Assembly: GCA_946482595.1 (NCBI GenBank) | Contig: CAMLSD010000187.1 | Coordinates: forward strand, 1-5,416 | Direction: 5' to 3' | DNA length: 5,416 nucleotides | DNA from: an uncultured Comamonadaceae bacterium | GTDB lineage: Bacteria > Pseudomonadota > Gammaproteobacteria > Burkholderiales > Burkholderiaceae | Shown here: positions 1 through 5,416 of the stretch, in pieces | Layout of the letters: each line of letters begins with the position of its first letter | Position numbering within the stretch: the stretch's first letter is position 1 | The notes under the pieces: generated by a model | What the model was told of the DNA's origin: nothing | What the model saw: only the letters and a program-made list of their open reading frames with translations | Databases searched by the model: none | Program-made: the position numbers and the translations under genes

Positions 1-428
1 CGCACCGAGGTGCCGGCCGAGATCACGTCGTCGATGATCAGCACCCGGCCCTGCACCGGCGCCCCGACCAGGCTGCCGCCCTCGCCGTGGTCCTTGGCTT
101 CCTTGCGGTTGTAGGCATAGGGCACGTTGCGCCCCAGGCGGGCCAGTTCGATGGACACCGCCGCCGCCAGCGTGATGCCCTTGTAGGCCGGGCCGAACAG
201 CATGTCGAACTCGATGCCGTCATCGAGCAGCCGGCGTGCATAGAATCCGGCCAGCCGGCCCAGGCTCGCACCGTCGTTGAACAGGCCGGCATTGAAGAAG
301 TAGGGCGACATCCGCCCTGCCTTCGTCTTGAACTCTCCGAAGCGCAGCACGCCGGCCTCGACGGCGAACTTCACGAAGTCCTGAGCCAGGGAATCGTTGA
401 CAGGGGCGGCGCGCTCGGGGGTCGTCAT
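1..428 (-). CDS. pyrE: Orotate phosphoribosyltransferase, 3' end off window
   Basis: PyrE transfers the phosphoribosyl group of PRPP to orotate, giving OMP, in the fifth step of cytoplasmic de novo pyrimidine synthesis. Translating the minus strand from the ATG at 428-426 gives 142 codons without a stop, leaving the window at base 1. About 70-80 C-terminal residues should be missing relative to the usual length of about 215-225. Visible are the N-terminal family block [17 protein letters not shown] (residues 30-46), [11 protein letters not shown] (78-88), the flexible-loop region [15 protein letters not shown] (104-118), and the PRPP-binding signature [14 protein letters not shown] (129-142). 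The start is supported because the conserved part begins about 14 residues in and no better start lies nearby. A clear Shine-Dalgarno is not visible, only a weak GAGA about seven bases upstream. It is divergent from xth. Identification rests on motif recognition and is very secure. Confidence 0.96.
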   Translation of the reverse strand, partial: MTTPERAAPVNDSLAQDFVKFAVEAGVLRFGEFKTKAGRMSPYFFNAGLFNDGASLGRLAGFYARRLLDDGIEFDMLFGPAYKGITLAAAVSIELARLGRNVPYAYNRKEAKDHGEGGSLVGAPVQGRVLIIDDVISAGTSV

Positions 429-439
429 GGGGAGATCTC
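429..439. promoter_or_regulatory. 11-base gap between the divergent pyrE and xth starts
   Basis: Only 11 bases separate the pyrE ATG (minus) from the xth GTG (plus). The GGGGAGA at 429-435 serves as the plus-strand ribosome binding site for xth, with a four-base spacer. There is no room here for promoters, so each gene's promoter presumably lies inside the beginning of the other gene. No clear -35/-10 pair was recognised in either. Confidence 0.6.
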
Positions 440-1231
440 GTGTTTCGTCTGGTGTCTTTGAACCTCAACGGCATCCGCTCTGCCGCCACCAAGGGGGTGG
501 TCGAGTGGGCCCAGGGCCTCGCGCCCGATTGTATGTGTGTGCAGGAACTCAAGGCCCTGGCTCCCGATGTGAGCGGCCGCTTCGAGGACATCGCCGGACT
601 CAAGGGTCACTTTCATTTCGCCGAGAAAAAGGGCTACTCGGGCGTGGGTCTGTACACGCGCCACCTGCCCAGTGACGTGTTGATCGGTTTTGGCTCGCCT
701 GAGTTCGATGCCGAAGGCCGCTACGTTGAAGCCCGGTTCGACCGGCCCGGCCGCCGCTTCTCGATCATCAGCTGCTATTTCCCGAGCGGCTCCAGCTCCG
801 AAGAGCGCCAGCTCGCCAAGTTCCGCTTTCTTGAAGCCTTCTGGCCGCATCTGCAACGATTGAAGGCCGAGCGTGAATTCGTACTGTGTGGCGACGTGAA
901 CATCGCGCACAAGGAGATCGACCTCAAGAACTGGCGCAGCAACCAGAAGAACAGCGGCTTCCTGCCCGAGGAACGCGCCTGGTTCACCCGCCTGGTCGAC
1001 GAACTCGGCCTGGTCGACGTCTACCGCCGGCTGCACCCCGACACCACCGGCGAGGCCTACACCTGGTGGAGCAACCGCGGCCAGGCCTGGGCCAACAACG
1101 TGGGGTGGCGCATCGACTACCACGTCGCCTCGCCCGACACCGCGGCCACCGCACGCCAGGCCGCGATCTACAAGGACCAGCGCTTCAGCGACCATGCGCC
1201 GCTGACGATCGACTACGACTTCAGCGTCTGA
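440..1231 (+). CDS. xth: Exonuclease III family AP endonuclease
   Basis: This enzyme cleaves DNA 5' of abasic sites, trims blocked 3' ends and degrades duplex DNA 3' to 5' in base excision repair; it is cytoplasmic and metal dependent. The 263-residue product has the usual family length and the full set of active-site motifs: SLNLNG (N8), CVQELKA (E36), SCYFPSG (Y113), [16 protein letters not shown] (D152, N154), WRIDYH (D226) and FSDHAPL (D251, H252). The GTG at 440 is the only start between the in-frame TGA at 398-400 and the conserved N-terminus, and GGGGAGA precedes it. The gene is divergent from pyrE, and its last 19 bases overlap the end of the convergent permease remnant. Pseudomonas Crc, a non-nuclease relative, occupies the same place beside pyrE, but the retained catalytic residues here argue for an active nuclease. 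The product could also be named exoA or xthA. Confidence 0.95.
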   Translation: MFRLVSLNLNGIRSAATKGVVEWAQGLAPDCMCVQELKALAPDVSGRFEDIAGLKGHFHFAEKKGYSGVGLYTRHLPSDVLIGFGSPEFDAEGRYVEARFDRPGRRFSIISCYFPSGSSSEERQLAKFRFLEAFWPHLQRLKAEREFVLCGDVNIAHKEIDLKNWRSNQKNSGFLPEERAWFTRLVDELGLVDVYRRLHPDTTGEAYTWWSNRGQAWANNVGWRIDYHVASPDTAATARQAAIYKDQRFSDHAPLTIDYDFSV

Positions 1232-1686
1232 GGCCCGGCCGCGCCAAAGTGCGCGATCCAGCGCACGTAGATCACTTCGGCGAGCAGTTCGACCAGCGTC
1301 TGGGTCACGATGATCGCCGGCAGCACCGGCATCGCGCCCGGCACGGCCAGTGCAAGCGGCAGCACGACCAGGGAATTGCGGGTGCCCGTGCTGAAGGCCA
1401 CGGCCCGGCCGGCCACGGCACCCAGCCCCAGGGCACGCGCAACCGACCCGCCGGCCAGGGGCGCCAGCACGGCAAACGCGACATGAAACGGCAACCCGGC
1501 CAGCGCCGCGGCCACCACCTGCCCGGTGCGACGGCGGCGGGCCAAGCACTGGATGAGGCCGGCCAGTGCCAGCGGCACGGCGATCAGCCCGCCAAAGGCG
1601 TGCACGGTGGGTTCGGGCTGGACCAGCGCCGCAACCGAGGCCCCGAGGAACAGCGTCAGGCACAGCGGCAGCAGCAGCATCTGCAC
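1213..1686 (-). pseudogene. Truncated bile acid:sodium symporter / ACR3-type permease
   Basis: The 157 codons translate to a hydrophobic protein with about five membrane segments (near residues 3-22, 28-48, 57-78, 90-115 and 120-142). The stretch AFSTGTRNSLVVLPLALAVP (97-116), followed by IIVTQTLVELLAEVIYVRWI (125-144), matches the C-terminal half of the BART superfamily permeases annotated as bile acid:sodium symporter or arsenic resistance (ACR3-like) proteins. Family members have about 320-340 residues and ten helices. Here the N-terminal half is absent: upstream in frame lie only 36 codons of non-hydrophobic sequence, back to the TGA at 1797-1795 that ends the MFS gene. The part after LIQCLARRRRTG also looks shorter than usual, suggesting an internal loss. 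The start is either GTG 1686 or ATG 1680; neither makes a plausible permease. A functional half-size protein cannot be excluded, but a deletion remnant is the better reading. Family assignment is from memory. Confidence 0.68.
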
Positions 1687-1715
1687 GGTCCTGAAGCGCT
1701 GTCGCCCGGCCCGGC

Positions 1716-1796
1716 GAGTTGCGGTGGGGCCCGCGAGGTCGACCTCACCCCTGTGGCCGGGCCCACCCCGCAGGCCCGTGGGGGTTGCTGCAACTC
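1716..1796. repeat. Cluster of short inverted repeats between MFS gene and permease remnant
   Basis: The arms GAGTTGC (1716-1722) and GCAACTC (1790-1796) enclose a second imperfect pair, GGTGGGGCC (1723-1731) with GGGCCCACC (1759-1767, one mismatch), and a perfect 12-base palindrome GAGGTCGACCTC (1735-1746). A further small stem CCCAC/GTGGG lies at 1762-1766 and 1778-1782. Transcribed leftward, this follows the MFS stop at once and could fold into a strong GC-rich structure that stops transcription. No run of T follows, so it is not a standard intrinsic terminator. In DNA this rich in G and C some pairing is expected by chance. Confidence 0.35.
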
Positions 1797-3303
1797 ATAA
1801 GCGGTGCGGCCCGTCACGGGCCGGCAGCACACCGCCCGCGTCGTGCTCACCGGCCCCACCGGTGCGTTCGCCCGGCATGCGTGTCACCACGAACAGCGCT
1901 GCCAGCACCAGCAGCGTGCCCAGGCCGAAGGTGTGGCTCATGGCGGCTGCGATGTCCGTCGTGCGGGCCTGGGTGAGCGGCGCGCCGGCCGCTGCGGCGA
2001 ACACGGCGCCCATCAGCGAGGCCCCCGAGATCACCCCCAGGTTGCGCGACAGATTGAGCAGGCCCGACACCAGACCGCGCTGCGACGCCGGCCCGCCGGC
2101 CATCACGCCGGTGTTGTTCGCTGCCTGAAAAACGGCGTAGCCGGCCGTGGTCACGGCGATCGCCGCTGCGTAGACGGCCACCGTGGTGACCCCCGCGCCG
2201 GCGGGCAGCAGGCTCAGGCCCAGGCAGCCGGCCGCCACGGTCCACAGGCCGATGCGCGTCAGCCGTGCCGCGCCGAATCGATCGACCAGCACGCCCGCGG
2301 GCGCCCCGCTCACGGCCGCCACCACCGGGCCGATGGCCAGCACCAGCCCGACCTGGCCGGGCGACAGGCCGAGCCCGAGCGACAGATAGAACGGACTGAC
2401 GACCAGCGTGGCCATCACGACGGTCGACACCGCCAGCGTGGCAGCCAGTCCACCCCGCAAGCGCGGATCGCGCAGCATCGACACCTGCACCAGCGGCGTT
2501 GCCGCACGACGCTCGACGGCCACGAACACCGCAATGCCCACCACCGAGCCTGCCAGCAGCGCCAGGTTGAGCGCTCCGAAGCTGCCTCGCCCGAGCGTCA
2601 CGGCCAGGGCATACGCCACCAGGGTGAGGGCCAGGACGACCATGCCCGGGAGATCCAGGGCCCCCGTCACACCCGCCGGCCGGACCGCGTCGCTGTCGAG
2701 ATGGCGAGCGACCAGCCAGGCCGCCAGCAGCGCCAGCGGCACGCCGATCGCGAAGACCGACTGCCAACCCAGATGCTGGAGCATCACGCCGCCCATGACC
2801 GGCCCGAACGCCGTTCCCGCGGCCGACAGCGTGCCCAGCAGCCCCATGGCACGCCCGGCCTGGGCGCGCGGTATCCGCTCGCTCACCAAGGCCGTGGCCA
2901 GGGCCATCATCGCGGCACCCCCCGCACCCTGCACCGCCCGCGCCAGCACCAGTGCGCCCAGCTCGCTCGACAGTGCCGCGCCCGCTGCGCCCAGCGCATG
3001 CAGCCCCAGGCCGGCCAGCAGCACGCGCCGCCGGCCCAGCCGGTCGCCCAGCCGCCCGGCGCCCACCACCAGGGCGGTGGTGCTCAACAGATAGGCCAGC
3101 ACCACCCACTGAACAGCCTGGAACGACACACCCAGGGCCTGCGCCAGGCCGGGCAACACGACATTGGCCATGCTGGTGCTCATGGCCGCCAGCGCCACGC
3201 TCAAACCCAGCCCGGCGATCGCCAGGCGGGAGGGGGCTGCGGCCAGGGATGCACCGTCCGGGGCGGCCCCCCCGGTCGGCACGTGGCCCGAAAGATTCGA
3301 CAT
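1795..3303 (-). CDS. MFS exporter, DHA2 (14-helix, EmrB/QacA-like) type
   Basis: An inner-membrane proton-driven efflux carrier; the substrate is unknown. The 502-residue protein has about 14 hydrophobic segments (around 27-48, 64-82, 93-112, 115-140, 152-174, 180-200, 217-237, 243-263, 285-308, 316-335, 349-366, 372-394, 408-438 and 459-476), which is the DHA2 arrangement and length. MFS motif A is GRLGDRLGRRR (83-93), and the exporter-specific motif C is GTLSAAGTAFGPVMGG (157-172). The motif B-like stretch is LARAVQGAGGA (120-130). The first-helix motif reads STSMANVVLP (42-51), without the aspartate often found there in DHA2 pumps. The tail after residue 477 is polar and non-membrane. The ATG at 3303-3301 is preceded by AGGAG with a five-base spacer. 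It is divergent from a LysR-type gene that probably regulates it. It is most likely an efflux pump for a toxic compound or metabolite; specificity cannot be read from sequence. Confidence 0.9.
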   Translation of the reverse strand: MSNLSGHVPTGGAAPDGASLAAAPSRLAIAGLGLSVALAAMSTSMANVVLPGLAQALGVSFQAVQWVVLAYLLSTTALVVGAGRLGDRLGRRRVLLAGLGLHALGAAGAALSSELGALVLARAVQGAGGAAMMALATALVSERIPRAQAGRAMGLLGTLSAAGTAFGPVMGGVMLQHLGWQSVFAIGVPLALLAAWLVARHLDSDAVRPAGVTGALDLPGMVVLALTLVAYALAVTLGRGSFGALNLALLAGSVVGIAVFVAVERRAATPLVQVSMLRDPRLRGGLAATLAVSTVVMATLVVSPFYLSLGLGLSPGQVGLVLAIGPVVAAVSGAPAGVLVDRFGAARLTRIGLWTVAAGCLGLSLLPAGAGVTTVAVYAAAIAVTTAGYAVFQAANNTGVMAGGPASQRGLVSGLLNLSRNLGVISGASLMGAVFAAAAGAPLTQARTTDIAAAMSHTFGLGTLLVLAALFVVTRMPGERTGGAGEHDAGGVLPARDGPHRL

Positions 3304-3307
3304 GCCT

Positions 3308-3331
3308 GCTCCTGCAATGAAACCAAGGAGC
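3308..3331 (-). promoter_or_regulatory. Ribosome binding site of the MFS gene within a possible stem-loop
   Basis: On the minus strand AGGAG (plus bases 3309-3313) lies five bases before the MFS ATG and fixes that start. The same bases belong to one arm of a six-base inverted repeat, GCTCCT (3308-3313) and AGGAGC (3326-3331), with a 12-base loop. In the transcript this could mask the ribosome binding site. The ribosome site is well supported; a regulatory role for the stem is speculative. Confidence 0.5.
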
Positions 3332-3389
3332 CTTGACGATAGGTGCCCCGCACACCTGGCGGAAGGCGCATCATCTGCACTGAATCATT

Positions 3390-3421
3390 GCGTCTGACGC
3401 CATGTATTGGCGTGCAGACGC
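3390..3421. promoter_or_regulatory. 32-base inverted repeat, candidate operator between MFS and LysR genes
   Basis: GCGTCTGACGCCA (3390-3402) is followed by the loop TGTAT (3403-3407) and TGGCGTGCAGACGC (3408-3421). The arms are exact complements over 13 bases except for one extra G at 3414. It lies 87 bases upstream of the MFS ATG and 22 bases upstream of the preferred LysR start. Position and symmetry fit the dyad bound by a LysR-type protein that controls a divergent target and its own gene. I could not assign a clean T-N11-A core inside it. Alternatively it may act as a hairpin in the regulator's leader RNA. Confidence 0.6.
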
Positions 3422-3443
3422 TCACCATCACACTGGCCGCCCC

Positions 3444-4331
3444 ATGACCCGACCCGACCTCAATCTGCTGTTCACCCTGGACGTGCTGCTGGCCGAAGGC
3501 AGTGTGGCCCGTGCGGCCCGCCGCCTGCATCTCAGCCCTTCGGCCATGAGCCGGGCGCTGGCACGCCTGCGCGACGTGACCGGCGACCCGTTGCTGGTGC
3601 GTGCCGGCCGGGGCCTGGCGCCGTCACCGCGCGCGCTGGAACTGCGTGAGCAGGTGAGTCGCCTGGTGCAGGACGCCCAGGCCGCGCTGCGCCCGGCGCA
3701 GCTGGTGCGGCTCGATCAGGTGGAGCGACACTTCACCGTGCGCACGCGCGAGGGCTTCGTCGAGAACTTCGGCGCCCGGCTGCTGGCCCGCGTGGCACAG
3801 GAGGCCCCGGGCGTGCGCCTGAACTTCCTGCCCAAGATCGACCGCAACAGCGCGCCGCTGCGTGACGGCAGCGTCGACCTCGAAACCGGCGTGGTGGGTC
3901 AGTCCGTGGGGCCGGAGCTGCGCACACAGGCGCTGTTCCGCGACCGGTTTGTCGGTGTGGTGCGCAGCGGCCATGCGCTGGCCGACGGTGTGGTCACCGC
4001 CGAACGGTATGCCCAGGCGGCCCATGTGGCATGGCCCGATCCGGGCACCGATCACAGCCGGCTCGATGCCGCCTTGCGGGCCCAGGGCATGGACCGGCGC
4101 GTCGCCGTGACGGTCAGCGGCTTTGCCACCGCGCTGGCCCTGGCCCGGGCATCCGACGTCGTGGCCACCGTGCCTGAGCGCCATGCCGGCGTCCTGCGCG
4201 ACGGGATGCACAGCTTCGAACTGCCGGTGCCGCTGCCGTCGTTCACCGTGTCGTTGCTGTGGCACCCCCGCCTGGACGGCGACGCGGTGCATCGCTGGTT
4301 GCGGGGCTGTGTGCGCGAGGCCTGTGCCTGA
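3444..4331 (+). CDS. LysR-type transcriptional regulator
   Basis: A cytoplasmic DNA-binding regulator of 295 residues, the normal LTTR length. The N-terminal winged helix-turn-helix spans about residues 6-63: DLNLLFTLDVLLAEGS, then the HTH SVARAARRLHLSPSAMSRAL (20-39), then GDPLLVRAGRGLAPSPRA (47-64). A linker helix follows (about 65-90), then the periplasmic-binding-protein-like effector domain from about 97 to the end. The closing LLWHPRLDGDAVHRWLR (271-287) resembles the NodD/NahR-like group, so an aromatic effector is possible but unproven. ATG 3444 places the HTH at the usual distance. The in-frame ATG at 3402 would add 14 untypical residues and lies inside the inverted repeat. Neither has a visible Shine-Dalgarno. 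The divergent MFS gene is the obvious target, and autoregulation through the shared region is likely. Confidence 0.92.
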   Translation: MTRPDLNLLFTLDVLLAEGSVARAARRLHLSPSAMSRALARLRDVTGDPLLVRAGRGLAPSPRALELREQVSRLVQDAQAALRPAQLVRLDQVERHFTVRTREGFVENFGARLLARVAQEAPGVRLNFLPKIDRNSAPLRDGSVDLETGVVGQSVGPELRTQALFRDRFVGVVRSGHALADGVVTAERYAQAAHVAWPDPGTDHSRLDAALRAQGMDRRVAVTVSGFATALALARASDVVATVPERHAGVLRDGMHSFELPVPLPSFTVSLLWHPRLDGDAVHRWLRGCVREACA

Positions 4332-4553
4332 GGTTCTGAGCTGGCGGTTTGTTGATGCACTGAGACGAGAAGCTGGTCAGGCATTCGAGAGGCACGTCAA
4401 ACCCGGCTCTTTACCGCTTCATGTTGGGTTGGACAGCACATTGACCTTTGTCGGGCGCCAACAACTGTGCAGGCAAGTGAATGGAGGCGTCTCGCCGAAT
4501 CGATGATTGCATTCCCGAGGGTGTCAAAACAAGAAAGCTCATCCTCAACCTTG
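4332..4553. other. Non-coding stretch between the LysR gene and the small minus-strand gene
   Basis: No gene is supported here. Open frames exist on both strands, but they show no recognisable domain and no start with a good ribosome site. GC falls from the neighbouring gene's level to about 45% near 4500-4560. An inverted pair TGCCTGA (4325-4331) and TCAGGCA (4377-4383) flanks the end of the LysR gene, but its 45-base spacing and lack of a T run make a terminator doubtful. GTTGGAC at 4428-4434 fits the integron attC half-site consensus, without a partner at the expected distance. Confidence 0.5.
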
Positions 4554-4799
4554 TCAAGAAGCCCACTCCACGACTTCCGGTACACGTCCTTCTTTCCACT
4601 CGCGACGAAGCTTCATCGCAGCCCGCATGAACAAGTCACCTCGCTCATCGCCAGAAGTTCCCCTGAGCGGAGAGACCTCTCCCGAGCTTTTGCTCAGCTG
4701 AAGGGATCCACGCGATTCCTTTTTACTCCAATACTCGTACACTGCCAACTCAGCAGTTTCCGAACGCTTCTCAATTCTGACGTAGAAGGCCATGTCCAT
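4554..4799 (-). CDS. Small hypothetical protein next to the IS end
   Basis: I do not recognise a named family. The 81-residue frame (79 if the ATG at 4793 is used) reads like a real compact protein. It opens with alternating hydrophobic residues, MAFYVRIEK (3-11) and ELAVYEYW (17-24), then GSLQLSKSSGEVSPL (31-45), which suggest beta strands with a turn. It then has a charged amphipathic helix, LFMRAAMKLRREWKEG (56-71), ending PEVVEWAS. There is no signal peptide or membrane segment. GC is about 50%, well below the neighbours, which points to acquired DNA. The start lies at the apparent terminus of the ISL3 element, so upstream DNA may have been replaced. The IS-derived GAAGAG sits eight bases before ATG 4793 and is a weak possible ribosome site. 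The transposase gene upstream is on the same strand. The proposed fold and gene status are inference. Confidence 0.55.
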   Translation of the reverse strand: MDMAFYVRIEKRSETAELAVYEYWSKKESRGSLQLSKSSGEVSPLRGTSGDERGDLFMRAAMKLRREWKEGRVPEVVEWAS

Positions 4800-4825
4800 G
4801 TCTCTTCGTCGTTGAGTGCGGAATG
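4800..4825. repeat. Probable terminal inverted repeat of the ISL3 element
   Basis: Read rightward the sequence starts GTCTCTTCGTCGTTGAGTG, 8 bases short of the transposase stop. I recall ISL3-family termini of the GGCTCTTCG type, which this resembles with one difference at the second base. The position just beyond the transposase stop is where an IS end is expected. The other end and the 8-base target duplication lie outside the window, so the exact boundary is not proven. Confidence 0.5.
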
Positions 4826-4833
4826 AAACAGTC

Positions 4834-5416
4834 TCATTTCGCTGAGGCAGGCACGACCGGATGGACTGGCAGGTGCTTGAGCCTGGACATCCGCAGGTAG
4901 GCGATGGCGATGAAGTTGCGGGTCGTGCGGAAGCCGCATGCAGCGTGCTTGGCCTGCTGCAGCAGGCCGTTCATCGCTTCGACGAACGCGTTGGAGCGGT
5001 TGTCCGTCATGCCGCGCGCGACTGCGGCAAAGTGCGTTTGCAACATTGCTGCCAGCTTCTTGAACGGCTCCAGCCGGCAGCGCCGTGCCCAGCTGATCCA
5101 GCCGCTCAAGTCGTGTTTGGCCTGCACGGCATCGTTGCTGGTTCGTACTTGCGCGTAGACCTCGCGCAACCCCATCTTCAGCCGCCAGGCCCTTGCGCTC
5201 TTCAGGTTCGATCCCTTGAGCCAGTGCATCGTCTCCAACTGCGTGGTGCTCCAGTCGAGCGGGTTCTTGCGCATGCCCCACATCAGGCTCCTGCGCTGGT
5301 GCGGATCCAGCTGCGCCAACGCGGCTGGCCGCTCGCGCAGCTCGGCGCGGCGTACTTCGTCCATCGCCTCGATGGCCATCTTCACGACATGGAAGCGGTC
5401 GTAGCTGATTTGCGCC
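4834..5416 (-). CDS. ISL3-family transposase, C-terminal 193 residues
   Basis: This DDE-type transposase moves its insertion sequence. The reading frame is open from the right edge to the TGA at 4836-4834. Roughly 200-240 N-terminal residues, including the zinc-finger and helix-turn-helix DNA-binding part and the first catalytic aspartate(s), lie outside. Visible at the start is the family block SYDRFHVVK (residues 4-12), and further on MRKNPLDWS (about 48-56). Next comes MTDNRSNAFVEAMNGLLQQAK (about 136-156), whose glutamate near residue 146 (codon 4980-4978) is the expected catalytic E. GFRTTRNFIAIAYLRM (about 161-176) is the typical C-terminal block, and the protein ends HLPVHPVVPASAK. The visible part has no frameshift or internal stop, so the gene may be active. 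An internal start at 5385 (GTG) is an artefact of the window edge. Confidence 0.9.
   Translation of the reverse strand, partial: AQISYDRFHVVKMAIEAMDEVRRAELRERPAALAQLDPHQRRSLMWGMRKNPLDWSTTQLETMHWLKGSNLKSARAWRLKMGLREVYAQVRTSNDAVQAKHDLSGWISWARRCRLEPFKKLAAMLQTHFAAVARGMTDNRSNAFVEAMNGLLQQAKHAACGFRTTRNFIAIAYLRMSRLKHLPVHPVVPASAK

Larger units (their letters stand above)
4800..5416 (-). mobile_element. ISL3-family insertion sequence, one end only
   Basis: The segment comprises the probable terminal repeat near 4800, a short untranslated stretch, and the C-terminal part of an ISL3 transposase running off the right edge. About 620 bases of an element that is usually 1.3-1.6 kb are visible. Base composition rises to about 65% GC compared with the low-GC DNA to the left, consistent with a composition break at the junction. 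Confidence 0.75.

Noticed and set aside
440..1231. Naming the exonuclease III homologue crc because of its position next to pyrE
   Set aside because: The nuclease catalytic residues are all present, whereas Crc, as I recall it, has lost several.
425..1663. A 412-codon open frame on the minus strand antisense to xth
   Set aside because: It has no recognisable domain, shows low-complexity Gly/Arg/Ala-rich runs, and overlaps a fully conserved xth on the other strand.
1804..3336. A 510-codon open frame on the plus strand opposite the MFS gene
   Set aside because: The product is His/Gln/Arg-rich without domains, a typical antisense shadow in high-GC DNA; the minus frame has clear MFS motifs.
3333..3362. 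TTGACG at 3333-3338 as a -35 box for the LysR gene
   Set aside because: It matches five of six bases, but no acceptable -10 box lies 16-18 bases downstream.
3402..3443. Earlier start of the LysR protein at the ATG at 3402
   Set aside because: The 14 extra residues are not typical of the family, have no ribosome site, and fall in the inverted repeat.
4467..4826. A 119-codon plus-strand frame across the low-GC region
   Set aside because: It crosses the probable IS boundary, is Ser-rich without a pattern, and opposes the more protein-like minus frame.
1..5416. CRISPR array, tRNA or rRNA genes
   Set aside because: No regularly spaced repeats, cloverleaf structures or rRNA signatures were seen on reading both strands.

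Overview
This GC-rich window (near 70% by eye over most of its length) looks like a chromosomal segment of a betaproteobacterium, probably Burkholderiales. The basis is the codon style, the PyrE and exonuclease III sequences, and the pyrE/xth pairing. The genus is inference; no rRNA or other marker is present.

Layout. (a) 1-1231: a housekeeping block with two divergent genes. pyrE (orotate phosphoribosyltransferase) runs leftward off the window edge. xth (exonuclease III family AP endonuclease) runs rightward. Their start codons are separated by only 11 bases. (b) 1213-1686, minus strand: the C-terminal half of a bile acid:sodium symporter/ACR3-type permease, lacking its N-terminal half and therefore read as a decayed remnant. 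It converges on and slightly overlaps the end of xth. (c) 1795-4331: a classic regulator/transporter pair. A 14-helix DHA2-type MFS exporter (minus) is divergent from a LysR-type regulator (plus). The shared intergenic region carries a strong 32-base imperfect inverted repeat that is a good operator candidate. (d) 4332-4799: a stretch of clearly lower GC (about 45-50% in sampled lines) holding one plausible small unrecognised gene on the minus strand. (e) about 4800-5416: the end of an ISL3-family insertion sequence, with the C-terminal 193 residues of its transposase, running off the right edge. Its apparent terminus abuts the start codon of the small gene.

How it fits together. The pyrE/xth pair is pyrimidine synthesis plus DNA repair and is ordinary core genome. 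The LysR protein probably controls the divergent MFS pump in response to an unknown compound. The right part is accessory: low-GC DNA and an IS inserted next to it, with the IS transcribed toward the small gene. I found no convincing new multi-gene system. The points most worth checking are the inverted repeat at 3390-3421, the IS/small-gene junction near 4800, and the broken permease.
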